A stretch of 40,294 bases of DNA from RGIG5612 sp964528825 (GTDB lineage Bacteria; Bacillota; Clostridia; Lachnospirales; Lachnospiraceae), in the NCBI GenBank assembly GCA_964528825.1, contig CAZGVB010000013.1, positions 1-40,294 of the forward strand. Reading direction: 5' to 3'. Numbering within the stretch: the first letter of the stretch is position 1; each line of letters begins with the position of its first letter. Positions 8,277 through 15,900 of this stretch are shown in pieces. Made by a program: the position numbers and the translations under genes. Under the pieces are notes generated by a model. It was not told where the DNA came from and made no database searches. It worked only from the letters and a program-made list of their open reading frames with translations.

Positions 8277-8631
8277 TTATTATCCTCTGCTTATTATGTT
8301 TCTGCTTTACTGCTTTTCTGCTTATTATCCTTCGTTCGTTATTTATTGTTATTATTCTTCGTTCATTATTTATTGCTTACTATTTTCCGNNNNNNNNNNN
8401 NNNNNNNNNNNNNNNNNNNNNNNNNNNNNNNNNNNNNNNNNNNNNNNNNNNNNNNNNNNNNNNNNNNNNNNNNNNNNNNNNNNNNNNNNCGCTTATTATT
8501 CTCTGCCGGATTATTTCATTTAAGATCTAAATCTTGCTTGAGATATTTTATTTGAAATCTTAATCTTACCTGAGATATCTATTTAAAATCTTAATCTTAT
8601 GTCTTGTCTAATGTCTTGCCTGTGGGTCTCT
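8277..8631. other. folE-queC gap: degenerate repeats around a scaffold gap
   Basis: No gene. 8331-8357 and 8358-8384 are two copies of a 27-bp unit beginning TTCGTTC. Bases 8390-8489 are 100 N. After the gap CGCTTATTATTCTCTG resembles sequence before it (CTGCTTATTAT at 8287 and 8318). Bases 8521-8605 hold a degenerate repeat of about 31-32 bp sharing TGAGATAT and AAATCTTAAT. The assembly probably broke because of the repeats, so the real length is unknown. Confidence 0.8.
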
Positions 8632-9204
8632 CTATCTTGATATCAGCTGTGACAGACCGCCATCCGTAAGAAATCTTCCCCTAAGCTCGGCAGTATATGT
8701 CACGGCACCCGCGTTCTTTATACCGCGCACGGTCACACAGCTGTGGCGGGCCTCTATATATACAGCCACATCCTCAGAGCCTGTCACCATCGTCATGATA
8801 TCGGCTATATCCTGTCCGATGCGTTCCTGAAGCTGCAGTCTTCTGCCTACCATATCGCAGATACGCGCGATCTTGGACAGACCGATGACTCTGCCCTTCG
8901 GAATATATGCCACGGTCGCCTTCATATCATACATAAGTGCCATATGATGCTCGCAATATGAAAACATATCGATATCCTTCATCACCACGACACGTCCGTC
9001 GGATCCGCCCGTGCATGCATCCTCAAATGTCTTGCCGAACATCTCAGCTATCTCTTCATTTGTATAATTCATGCCCTCAAAGACTTCCTCAAACATTCCC
9101 GCGACTCTTGCGGGTGTATCTTTAAGACCTTCTCTTTGCGGGTCGTCGCCAAGAGCCTCCAATATTCCTTTTACATGCTCTTCTATCGCCTTTTTATCTA
9201 TCAT
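8632..9204 (-). CDS. folE: GTP cyclohydrolase I FolE
   Basis: 190 residues. Converts GTP to 7,8-dihydroneopterin triphosphate, the first step of both folate and queuosine synthesis; its place between queE and queC indicates the latter role. Family motifs: DTPARVAGMF, the zinc/active-site segment YCEHHMAL, GLSKIARI and EARHSCVTVRG. Zinc ligands Cys and His are intact, so this is the zinc-dependent IA type. The ATG at 9204 is preceded by AGAAGG. Confidence 0.96.
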   Translation of the reverse strand: MIDKKAIEEHVKGILEALGDDPQREGLKDTPARVAGMFEEVFEGMNYTNEEIAEMFGKTFEDACTGGSDGRVVVMKDIDMFSYCEHHMALMYDMKATVAYIPKGRVIGLSKIARICDMVGRRLQLQERIGQDIADIMTMVTGSEDVAVYIEARHSCVTVRGIKNAGAVTYTAELRGRFLTDGGLSQLISR

Positions 9205-9220
9205 ATTATACCTTCTTTAT

Positions 9221-9877
9221 CTATACTCCCCTTTTGTTCGGATCCCATATCACCTTATGCATCTGTATCTGCAATTTTATGCCGTTCATCTTGTTTTTTA
9301 TCATATATTCAACGATTTTTTCCGGCTCTATGCTGCCAAATACCGGGCTCAGGTACAGATTGCACTTGCCCGCAAGATCGTATTTTTCGATCACTTCCTT
9401 TGCCCTTTGCAGGTCCTCTATGCTGCCCGAGACGAATTTCACGGTATCGCGCCGTACAAGATAAGCGAAATTATCCGTGATCATCCTCTTTTCATATCCG
9501 CTTGACGGGAGCTTATAATCCATAGTAAATATCGGCCTTTTATCCGTGCAAAACCTGCCTATATCCACAGCTCCGTTTGTCTCTATCTCGACGCTCAGAG
9601 TATCATCCGCACATAGCAGCTCAAGCAGCTGCGGCATCTCCTCCTGCAGCAGGGGCTCCCCGCCTGTAAGCGTCACATTTCTTATGCCGCTGTTTTTGAT
9701 ATAAGCAAATATTTCTTCAGGTGTCTCTGATACGTAAGGGCAATCCTTCTCGTTTGCCCATGACGTATCGCAATATGTACATTTGAGATTGCATCCGCAA
9801 AAGCGTATAAAGCAGGCTAGCTCTCCGGCGCGTGTCCCTTCACCGTTGACGCTGATAAATTTTTCGGCTACTTTCAT
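9221..9877 (-). CDS. queE: 7-carboxy-7-deazaguanine synthase QueE
   Basis: 218 residues, radical-SAM enzyme that converts 6-carboxytetrahydropterin to 7-carboxy-7-deazaguanine. The SAM cluster motif C-x3-C-x2-C is seen in FCGCNLKCTYCDTSW, with the glycine-rich TLTGGEPLLQ after it. The ATG at 9877 overlaps the queD stop by four bases (ATGA), showing translational coupling. Confidence 0.96.
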   Translation of the reverse strand: MKVAEKFISVNGEGTRAGELACFIRFCGCNLKCTYCDTSWANEKDCPYVSETPEEIFAYIKNSGIRNVTLTGGEPLLQEEMPQLLELLCADDTLSVEIETNGAVDIGRFCTDKRPIFTMDYKLPSSGYEKRMITDNFAYLVRRDTVKFVSGSIEDLQRAKEVIEKYDLAGKCNLYLSPVFGSIEPEKIVEYMIKNKMNGIKLQIQMHKVIWDPNKRGV

Positions 9878-10299
9878 TTTTCTTCCTCATATATGGCGCA
9901 ATTGGCAGCCGTCTCATAGACAGCCACTTCGCATACATTTATATTTTCTTCCTTCAGTCTGTAATAAAAATATCTTGCGAAATTCTCTGCTGTCGGCCTG
10001 AAGTCGACCTCTTTTACACGAAAATGTTCTTTCTCAAAAGCGAGGATCGTCTCTTCCATAAGTGATCCCGATTCATAGATAAGGCAATGATCATATTCAT
10101 CGCAAAGCGACCTGAGATGCTTTTTCAATACCGCAAAATCCATCACCATGCCTCTTTCCTGTCCGTCCTTTACAAGCTCCCTGCAGCCTGCCTTTACGAC
10201 TACTCTCCAGCAATGGCCGTGCAGATTGCTGCATTTTCCGTCATAGTCCTTCAAAAAGTGAGCCGAATCAAAGGTTCCTTCGGTTTTCAGATAATACAT
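9874..10299 (-). CDS. queD: 6-carboxy-5,6,7,8-tetrahydropterin synthase QueD
   Basis: 141 residues, PTPS/QueD family. Converts dihydroneopterin triphosphate to 6-carboxytetrahydropterin. Zinc ligands are FDSAHFL and LHGHCW, the catalytic Cys is in GKCSNLHGH, and the conserved PTAENFARYFY follows. First gene of the que operon; AGAGGGCAGAG precedes the ATG at 10299. Its long structured leader is described separately. Confidence 0.96.
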   Translation of the reverse strand: MYYLKTEGTFDSAHFLKDYDGKCSNLHGHCWRVVVKAGCRELVKDGQERGMVMDFAVLKKHLRSLCDEYDHCLIYESGSLMEETILAFEKEHFRVKEVDFRPTAENFARYFYYRLKEENINVCEVAVYETAANCAIYEEEK

Positions 10300-10343
10300 A
10301 ATAGCTCTGCCCTCTTTTCATACAGATCCGTCTTTTGTTACAC

Positions 10344-10368
10344 AAAAAAATCCCGTTTGGGAAACGGG
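10344..10368 (-). terminator. Intrinsic terminator in the queD leader
   Basis: Minus-strand stem CCCGTTT/AAACGGG (10368-10352) with a CCC loop, followed by seven T (10350-10344). It lies 45 bases before the queD start and after the promoter, so it should act as a conditional terminator. Confidence 0.85.
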
Positions 10369-10488
10369 ACGGCAACTTTTATGTACACCTGTATGCCTGT
10401 CTTGCAGACACCTACAGATATGAAAGCATAAAAATAAAGTCCCGGTTTTATTTAACGACAGGAAGGTACAAATGAACTGTCGATAACT
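10344..10488 (-). promoter_or_regulatory. Structured leader of queD, candidate preQ1-type riboswitch with terminator
   Basis: Leader of about 190 nt before queD. In RNA sense: a 6-bp hairpin CGACAG/CTGTCG (10482-10456) with a 15-nt loop; an A-rich tail (TTAAATAAAACC); a second stem CTGTA/TACAG with inner TGTCT/AGACA (10417-10389). UGUAC of the first loop (10470-10466) can pair with GUACA (10386-10382), giving a pseudoknot that encloses the second stem. The end is an intrinsic terminator. AAACCGGGAC (10448-10439) can instead pair with GUCCCGUUU of the terminator, an antiterminator. The gene context and hairpin-loop pseudoknot with A-rich tail suggest a preQ1 sensor. I cannot assign a class. 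Confidence 0.6.
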
Positions 10489-10494
10489 CTTGCC

Positions 10495-10522
10495 ATTATA
10501 CTATTTGATAAGATAATGTCAA
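10495..10522 (-). promoter_or_regulatory. Promoter of the que operon
   Basis: TTGACA (10522-10517), 16-base spacer, TATAAT (10500-10495): both boxes match consensus exactly. Transcription should start near 10488. Confidence 0.88.
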
Positions 10523-10644
10523 TGAAAATACTGTGCACACGGCTTATTCGTTCCGGCTCCTGCTTTCCTCGCCCTGCTGCTTCATCCAGTGCCGGAGTCA
10601 CTGCCAGTGTGCTCGTCTGGGCGAAAGCCTCGCTATCATTTTTT

Positions 10645-10688
10645 GCAGCATATCTCTCACATGCAATGCTGACTGAAATTTTACTTTG
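10645..10688 (+). repeat. Dispersed intergenic repeat, copy 2
   Basis: Begins GCAGCATATCTCTCACATG and ends GACTGAAATTTTACTTTG, matching the copies at 10927 and 37723. Confidence 0.7.
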
Positions 10689-10891
10689 GCAAGGGAATGC
10701 ATCCGGATTCGGTCACAGTTTTGTCACAGAACACACATTTATCATTCACATTCTTCCCACAATCCGTTCACAAGTAATATGTAGAATACAGACAATTCAG
10801 ATGAGACAAGCAATTAGCTGATCTGAAGAGAAAACCAGATAGTACCCCCCTAAGATTTGGTTTTATAAAATTTTCATTCTTCCCCTTTTCA

Positions 10892-10920
10892 CTGAGGCTG
10901 CGCATTACGCGCAGCCTCAG
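10892..10920 (+). terminator. Orphan terminator-like hairpin
   Basis: A 12-bp perfect stem CTGAGGCTGCGC/GCGCAGCCTCAG with loop ATTAC, followed on the plus strand by TCTTTGTGG. No plus-strand gene lies upstream; it may end an unrecognised small RNA. Confidence 0.55.
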
Positions 10921-10926
10921 TCTTTG

Positions 10927-10969
10927 TGGCATACTCACGCGTGCGATGCAGGCTGAAATTTTACTTTGA
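10927..10969 (+). repeat. Dispersed intergenic repeat, copy 3
   Basis: Contains GGCATACTCACGCGTGCGATG and ends GCTGAAATTTTACTTTGA. It sits directly after the hairpin at 10892-10920. Confidence 0.7.
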
Positions 10970-11056
10970 CGTCTATAAGTCGCATAATGCATTGATGGTT
11001 AATCCCGGCCATCAAAGGTCGGTCAGAACATGAACCGCAAGATGCGTTAAAAAGTA

Positions 11057-11091
11057 AGAGCCCGCTCAGCTTTGTCTGCTAAGCGGGCTCT
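11057..11091 (-). terminator. Orphan terminator-like hairpin
   Basis: A 10-bp perfect stem AGAGCCCGCT/AGCGGGCTCT with an inner AGC/GCT pair. On the minus strand it is followed by TTACTTTTT, so it would stop minus-strand transcription, although no minus-strand gene lies upstream of it. Confidence 0.6.
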
Positions 11092-11453
11092 CACTCTTCA
11101 CTATCGATCTGTAGCTTCACTATATAACCTCCTTTATTTTGATCACTTCTCTTCAGGCTGTCGATCAATCAATATATATCATTTTCTAACCCAAATGCCG
11201 TCTCTTTCATCTCCTTTTCCCGGCTATCACTATGCTTACCTGATTATCATATATCTATTTACTGATCCGCCTGTGTCTTTTGTTTATCTCTCTTGTTTTA
11301 TGGCTAAATTATACAACATTTCTTTATCGTGTCAACTGTTTTTATTAATATTTTCTGTATATTTTGGCTTTTCGGCATATTTGCCAAATTAATCGTCGAG
11401 TTTTTGATAGTAAGCTCCAATACCGCGAGTATGGGATATATGCAATGCTCAGG

Positions 11454-11653
11454 TCCGGTTGTACGAGATGGTTGTGATCGGCCTCTCGGTAATAATCCTG
11501 TGAAGCATTTATTCAAGCATGCCCCCGCAGAAAATGCGGCGTGTCTTTGCGGCATATCACGCACATACCGCAACGAAATCCGGCTGTATGAAATGGTTTC
11601 AATCGATTACTCCGCAATAACCCTGTGAAGCATTTATTCAAGCATGCCCCACC
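11454..11653. repeat. Imperfect direct repeat of about 75 bp with 125-bp offset
   Basis: Copies begin TCCGG at 11454 and 11579 and share an exact block TGTGAAGCATTTATTCAAGC near their ends, followed by ATGCCCC. The first halves have diverged more than the second halves. The 50 bases between are GC-rich (GCAGAAAATGCGGCGTG). Confidence 0.8.
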
Positions 11654-11695
11654 ACGAAGTGCGCACCTGCAATACCAAGCTTCACCTGCAATATT

Positions 11696-11729
11696 GCATA
11701 ATTATGCGTATCACTTGTATAATTATGCA
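11696..11729. promoter_or_regulatory. Paired palindromes upstream of the hpt promoter
   Basis: GCATAATTATGC (11696-11707, perfect palindrome) and TATAATTATGCA (11718-11729) have centres 22 bp apart, about two helical turns, and lie 40 bp upstream of the -35 box at 11769. The arrangement suits a transcription factor that binds as two dimers. Confidence 0.45.
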
Positions 11730-11768
11730 GAAAAGTCCCTTTTTCTTATCTTTTTTGTTTTATCGATG

Positions 11769-11797
11769 TTGACATAATCACTTCGCGGTATCATAAT
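11769..11797 (+). promoter_or_regulatory. Promoter for the hpt-EAL gene pair
   Basis: TTGACA (11769-11774), 17-base spacer, CATAAT (11792-11797). Expected start near 11804, leaving a 257-base AT-rich leader before the hpt start codon at 12061. No other gene fits it. Confidence 0.65.
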
Positions 11798-11964
11798 TAA
11801 TTTGGTGGTTTATCATATGAAAGTTATAAGATACTTAGTCTTTTTACAATGAATAATATATTAGGAATATACTCAAATAATAATCCTTAAATAATATTCT
11901 TAAGTAGTGAGTGACTTAAATAATAAAAAATAACTTAGATCAAATAACCGTTAACCGTAATATA

Positions 11965-12005
11965 AATGCAATACAAATAATGAATATCTTAAGCGATATT
12001 GCATT
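11965..12005 (+). terminator. AT-rich terminator-like hairpin in the hpt leader
   Basis: AATGCAATA (11965-11973) and TATTGCATT (11997-12005) are perfect complements around a 23-base loop, followed by CTTTTATTT. It lies between the promoter at 11769 and the gene, so it may attenuate transcription. The stem is AT-rich and weak. Confidence 0.4.
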
Positions 12006-12060
12006 CTTTTATTTAGAACATTTCAGATAAGACTTGTCGGATGTTCGGGGGGAGAGAAAT

Positions 12061-12417
12061 ATGCAGGATCTTGAAAACTTTTACACATCTGTAGACTCTT
12101 GCGCAAATGATATCATAGACAGGCTCGGGGGCAATGCCGCTCTCGTAAAACGCTTTCTCGCCAAATTTCCTTCTGACGGAAGCTACAGCGAGCTGCAGTC
12201 TGCTCTTGCCTCCGACGATACGGCTACTGCCTTTCGCGCCGCGCATACACTCAAAGGCCTGTGCGCCAATCTGGGCATAAATTCACTATATAAAAAATCA
12301 AGTGAGATAACGGAAATGCTGCGTGCAGGTGACATTATCAGTGCTAAGGACGCTCTTCCGTCACTCGATAGCGAATACAAGCGCGTGCTTTTGGAACTTT
12401 CAAAGCTTGAGGGATAA
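12061..12417 (+). CDS. Hpt-domain phosphotransfer protein
   Basis: 118 residues forming a stand-alone histidine phosphotransfer (Hpt) four-helix domain. The phosphorylated His is in AHTLKGLCANLG (residue about 61), with the usual small residues around it. Such proteins relay phosphoryl groups between hybrid kinases and response regulators; no kinase is in the window. The ATG at 12061 is chosen because GGGGGGAG lies 7 bases upstream; a TTG at 12034 has no such signal. The stop TAA is directly followed by the ATG of the EAL gene, so the two are translationally coupled. Confidence 0.9.
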   Translation: MQDLENFYTSVDSCANDIIDRLGGNAALVKRFLAKFPSDGSYSELQSALASDDTATAFRAAHTLKGLCANLGINSLYKKSSEITEMLRAGDIISAKDALPSLDSEYKRVLLELSKLEG

Positions 12418-14349
12418 ATGGAAGATTGGTCTCTTACAAGTGAATATTTTTCGCTGATATTGTTGGTTGTCATCGCATTATTCATGCATGACAACCAATC
12501 CGTGCGCAAATTTCAAAGAAGATATTTCGTTTATATCGGCTCTCTTACGCTGTCCGGTATTTCGATATTGCTGAATATTGCCGCGGTCAATGTTATTTCA
12601 AACATATCCGGTCATTCGATCATATTCGCCGTTGTTCTCAATACCGCATATTTCCTTGTCAGCTGGCTCATGGTCACTGTCATGGTCTATTATCTGTTCC
12701 TCAGATTATTTGAATTTATCTATGACAATATATATATACTGCGCACACGCATAGTGCTGACGGTCATATATTTTATTTTCGTTCTGCTGCTTGTATACAA
12801 CTTCTTCAGCGGTGTCATTTTCTATTTTGACGAAGCAGGCGAATATTGCCGCGGACCTTTGAACTTTATCGGATATCTCCTGCCGATCATAGACGTGGCA
12901 TTGCTGCTCGTCAGCTATATCTGTCACCGCAAGACTGTAGGACTTGCCACGGAAAAGGTACTCTTCGTGGCAGCGCCGATAGCGCTGCTGCTCATGATCT
13001 ACCAAATGCAATATCCCGATTATCTCCTGAACGGTGCTATAAGCGCCGTCGTAAATCTCATCATATTTATCAGCTACAGGGGCGAGCGGGACGACCGTGA
13101 TTTTCAGACAGGTCTTGAGAGCAGGCATTCATTCGCGACAGAGATCATGCAGCGCACAGACGAGCGCTGTCATTATCAGATTATTTTGGTAAAGGTACGT
13201 TACCTTTCACGCATAGTGCGCGTATACGGTCAAAGCGGATACAATACCATTCTTTTTCAGCTTGGTGACATGTTCAGAAAGCTTACCGCCGGCAAGGGCA
13301 TGGCCTTCCGCTACAGTGAAGAGCGCTTTGCTCTCATATTTGACGGCGCCGAGACTAATTTGTGCGATGAGCGCCTTGATATGATCACGAAGCGGATGGA
13401 AAGACGTTTCAAGCTTGGCAAATATGAGACTGTGCTGAAGTTTTCCGCGATAGACTTTCGTTACAACGGACAGGAATGGTCCGAGGAGGACATCAACAGC
13501 TATCTGACCAATGCCGTGCATATAGCCATGACAGAGGATACGGAAAAGCTTCCTTTTACAGAAGAGATATTCTTCCATCATCAATTGCGCGAATATATTC
13601 TCAAATCCATGCATACGGCATTGGATGACGGCAGATTCAAGATCCTATATCAACCGGTATACTATCACCATTCTGGCAAGTTTGAATCCGCTGAGGCACT
13701 GCTGCGCATGAATGATGAGGACGGCAAGCCTATCTCACCGTCTGATTTTATACCTATCGCGGAAGAAACGGGATTTTTGGACGAGCTGCTGGAATTTTTG
13801 CTTGAAAATGTATGCAGGCTGCTTGCAAGCGGCAAGATAAAAGACTTAAATGCGATATCCATCAACTTGCCTATCCGTGAATTCCTGCGGAGCGATCTGA
13901 AGGTAAGATTTCGTGTCATTTTGCAAAAATATAACATAAAGCCCAAGCAGGTCAAGCTGGAGATCACCGAGCGCGATATCGATGAGACGGGATGCAATGC
14001 CATAAATATGATAAATGATCTTGCCGCAGACGGATATTGCTTTATGCTGGATGATTTCGGTGTGGCATATTCCAATCTGTCACGCGTGCTCACCATTCCG
14101 TTTGAGACGGTAAAAATAGACAGAAGCATAGTATTGCTTATGGGCGAGCATGAAAATTACCGAAGTATCATGAGAGAGCATGTAGTGCCTCTGTTTCGTA
14201 AGCTTGGCCAGAATGTACTGGCAGAGGGTGTGGAAACATCCGAAATGGCAGACTTTGTACTTGAGAGCGGCATAGACCGCATACAGGGATATTATTATGC
14301 GAAGCCGATGACAGAGGCAGATCTGATCGAATGGTATAAGTCACACTAA
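12418..14349 (+). CDS. Membrane c-di-GMP phosphodiesterase: 7-helix sensor, degenerate GGDEF, EAL
   Basis: 643 residues. Residues 1-220 form about seven membrane helices with a loop motif FYFDEAGEYCRGPLNF. A GGDEF fold follows in which the active motif is replaced (FRYSEERFALIF), so it should not make c-di-GMP. The C-terminal EAL domain keeps catalytic features: AEALLRM, SINLPIREF, LEITERD, MLDDFGVAYSNL, VKIDRS, LAEGVET and QGYYYAKPM. It should therefore hydrolyse c-di-GMP at the inner face of the membrane, possibly with GTP binding at the degenerate domain as a control. Cotranscribed with the Hpt gene. Confidence 0.93.
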   Translation: MEDWSLTSEYFSLILLVVIALFMHDNQSVRKFQRRYFVYIGSLTLSGISILLNIAAVNVISNISGHSIIFAVVLNTAYFLVSWLMVTVMVYYLFLRLFEFIYDNIYILRTRIVLTVIYFIFVLLLVYNFFSGVIFYFDEAGEYCRGPLNFIGYLLPIIDVALLLVSYICHRKTVGLATEKVLFVAAPIALLLMIYQMQYPDYLLNGAISAVVNLIIFISYRGERDDRDFQTGLESRHSFATEIMQRTDERCHYQIILVKVRYLSRIVRVYGQSGYNTILFQLGDMFRKLTAGKGMAFRYSEERFALIFDGAETNLCDERLDMITKRMERRFKLGKYETVLKFSAIDFRYNGQEWSEEDINSYLTNAVHIAMTEDTEKLPFTEEIFFHHQLREYILKSMHTALDDGRFKILYQPVYYHHSGKFESAEALLRMNDEDGKPISPSDFIPIAEETGFLDELLEFLLENVCRLLASGKIKDLNAISINLPIREFLRSDLKVRFRVILQKYNIKPKQVKLEITERDIDETGCNAINMINDLAADGYCFMLDDFGVAYSNLSRVLTIPFETVKIDRSIVLLMGEHENYRSIMREHVVPLFRKLGQNVLAEGVETSEMADFVLESGIDRIQGYYYAKPMTEADLIEWYKSH

Positions 14350-14411
14350 GCAAGGTAAGAATCCAAGCAGTGACGATCTGAATATCTCATAAACGAAGTG
14401 ATCATATGATA

Positions 14412-14683
14412 CGCTTCCGAGTAAAACACTCCCAAGTAAACCGCTTCCGAGTAAAACACTCCCAAGTAAACCGCTTCCGAGTAAAACACTCCCGAGNNNN
14501 NNNNNNNNNNNNNNNNNNNNNNNNNNNNNNNNNNNNNNNNNNNNNNNNNNNNNNNNNNNNNNNNNNNNNNNNNNNNNNNNNNNNNNNNNNNNNNNNCGCT
14601 TCCGAGTAAAACACTCCCAAGTAAACCGCTTCCGAGTAAAACACTCCCGAGCAATCCACTTCCGAATAAAAACTTCCGAGACG
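14412..14683. repeat. 30-bp tandem array split by a scaffold gap
   Basis: Units start CGCTTCCGAGTAAAACACTC and continue CCAAGTAAAC (30 bp). Two full copies plus a partial lie before the gap (14412-14496), 14497-14596 are 100 N, then come a full copy (14597-14626), a copy with altered end (14627-14656) and a decayed one to about 14683. Units are contiguous without spacers. The true copy number is hidden by the gap. It lies between convergent genes. Confidence 0.95.
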
Positions 14684-14695
14684 AAAAACAAGAAA

Positions 14696-15799
14696 TCAAT
14701 CCGAAGCTGAACCCCGGGTCTTTGCTTTCTCATATTCATCCCAAAAGCGTCTTTTATTTTCATAAAGCATATCATCAGCAATCTTGCATGATGCAGCAAA
14801 ATCATCCTTTTCGCAGAAACATGCATATCCGTATGACACTCCATACGGCATATCCCCGCATTGCTTTTTAATATCGTTTATCAGCTTGAGTACCTTTTGC
14901 TCATCACCCGTCCTGTATATGATCGCAAATTCATCGCCGCCCAGACGGTAAAAGAGTGCCGTAGTCGGAAGAGAATTAAACACCGCCCCGGCAAATGTAA
15001 GCAATGCCTTGTCTCCTGCATCATGACCATTTGTATCATTGATCTTTTTGAGGCCGTTCACATCAAAGATGATATAATACCGATCACCCTTTCTGGATGC
15101 TACCTCCTTATACATGTGACTTCTTATATAAGCTCCCGTAAGGTAATCGGTGCTGTATTTTGTCATAAGCTGATACATAAAATAGAATATTTCCGAGAAT
15201 ATGGCTATCCCCGGCAATATACCGAAATGCGACAGCTCAAACTCCATAAATACTCCGACCGCGCATGCTATGACAGCCGTGGAGCATATGATAATGTCCA
15301 CTATTTCTCCCCTGCGCACACGAAGAAAGCAGAAAAAGATCAATATTGCCAGATATATCGCGGATACAACAAATGACGCATATCCAAGCGGTCCTCTGTT
15401 AAAATGATTGCCGTCATCGAATGAAAAGGCGATCGGTGAGAAAAATGCCGTCGCGTATATAAGAAAATCTATTATAAGAGGGATCACAAGAAACTTTGCA
15501 AGCTTCGGCATATATTTCTTTGCAGGCATTAGTATGACAAAAAGGATCATCGCGGGACGCGCCACATAGCATATTACAGATGTGGCAACGCGCATTACCG
15601 TCGGCTGCGTAAAGGATGCAAAATAATTATCCATAGTCTCTGCAAAGCACAGCAGCGAGATGCATATAGCAGACCAAACAAAGCCCCTCATGCTGTTTCT
15701 CGAGTCGGTTACATCGCATCTTATAAAGATCACAAATGCTATCGTCGCAAGCACTGTGACCAGATAATGCTCTGCAAAAAAATATAATGTATCTGCCAT
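14696..15799 (-). CDS. Membrane diguanylate cyclase (GGDEF)
   Basis: 367 residues. About seven membrane helices in residues 1-205, with an outside-loop motif FSFDDGNHFNRGPLGY. A GGDEF domain at residues about 210-355 has IIFDVNGLKKINDTNGHDAGD and an intact active site YRLGGDEFAII, so it should make c-di-GMP from two GTP. The usual RxxD inhibitory site just before the active site is absent (PTTALFYRLGGDEF), so product inhibition is probably weak. ATG at 15799 has AGAGGAGT upstream. The gene upstream on this strand is a second GGDEF gene, 101 bases away. Confidence 0.93.
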   Translation of the reverse strand: MADTLYFFAEHYLVTVLATIAFVIFIRCDVTDSRNSMRGFVWSAICISLLCFAETMDNYFASFTQPTVMRVATSVICYVARPAMILFVILMPAKKYMPKLAKFLVIPLIIDFLIYATAFFSPIAFSFDDGNHFNRGPLGYASFVVSAIYLAILIFFCFLRVRRGEIVDIIICSTAVIACAVGVFMEFELSHFGILPGIAIFSEIFYFMYQLMTKYSTDYLTGAYIRSHMYKEVASRKGDRYYIIFDVNGLKKINDTNGHDAGDKALLTFAGAVFNSLPTTALFYRLGGDEFAIIYRTGDEQKVLKLINDIKKQCGDMPYGVSYGYACFCEKDDFAASCKIADDMLYENKRRFWDEYEKAKTRGSASD

Positions 15800-15900
15800 C
15801 CTTACTCCTCTGTTATTTATCTGCGAATGCTCATACTTCTGCTATAGTGTTCCGGTGCTCAAATTTTCTCATTCAAACTCAGTCACTCAGGCTTGGTTGT

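Larger units (their letters stand above)
10523..11768. other. Large intergenic region without supported genes
   Basis: Between the divergent que and hpt promoters. I find no open frame with a credible start and family resemblance. It holds two copies of the dispersed repeat (10645-10688, 10927-10969), two orphan terminator-like hairpins facing each other (10892-10920, 11057-11091), an imperfect direct repeat of about 75 bp with 125-bp offset (11454-11653), and two AT palindromes (11696-11729). It could encode small RNAs or be debris of lost genes. Confidence 0.65.

Noticed and set aside
10516..10821. A 101-codon plus-strand frame in the gene-free region
   Set aside because: Overlaps the que promoter, contains a dispersed repeat copy, and its translation resembles no protein family.
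11817..11849. Ten-residue leader peptide (MKVIRYLVFLQ) in the hpt leader
   Set aside because: A GGTGG lies upstream, but such short frames are frequent by chance and there is no attenuator directly after it.
14412..14683. CRISPR array (30-bp repeats)
   Set aside because: Units are contiguous with no spacers and no cas genes are near.
14406..14844. Repeat protein encoded by the 30-bp array (10-residue repeats open in several frames)
   Set aside because: Open only because the unit is a multiple of three and lacks stops; no ribosome site, no start, and the gap prevents any test.
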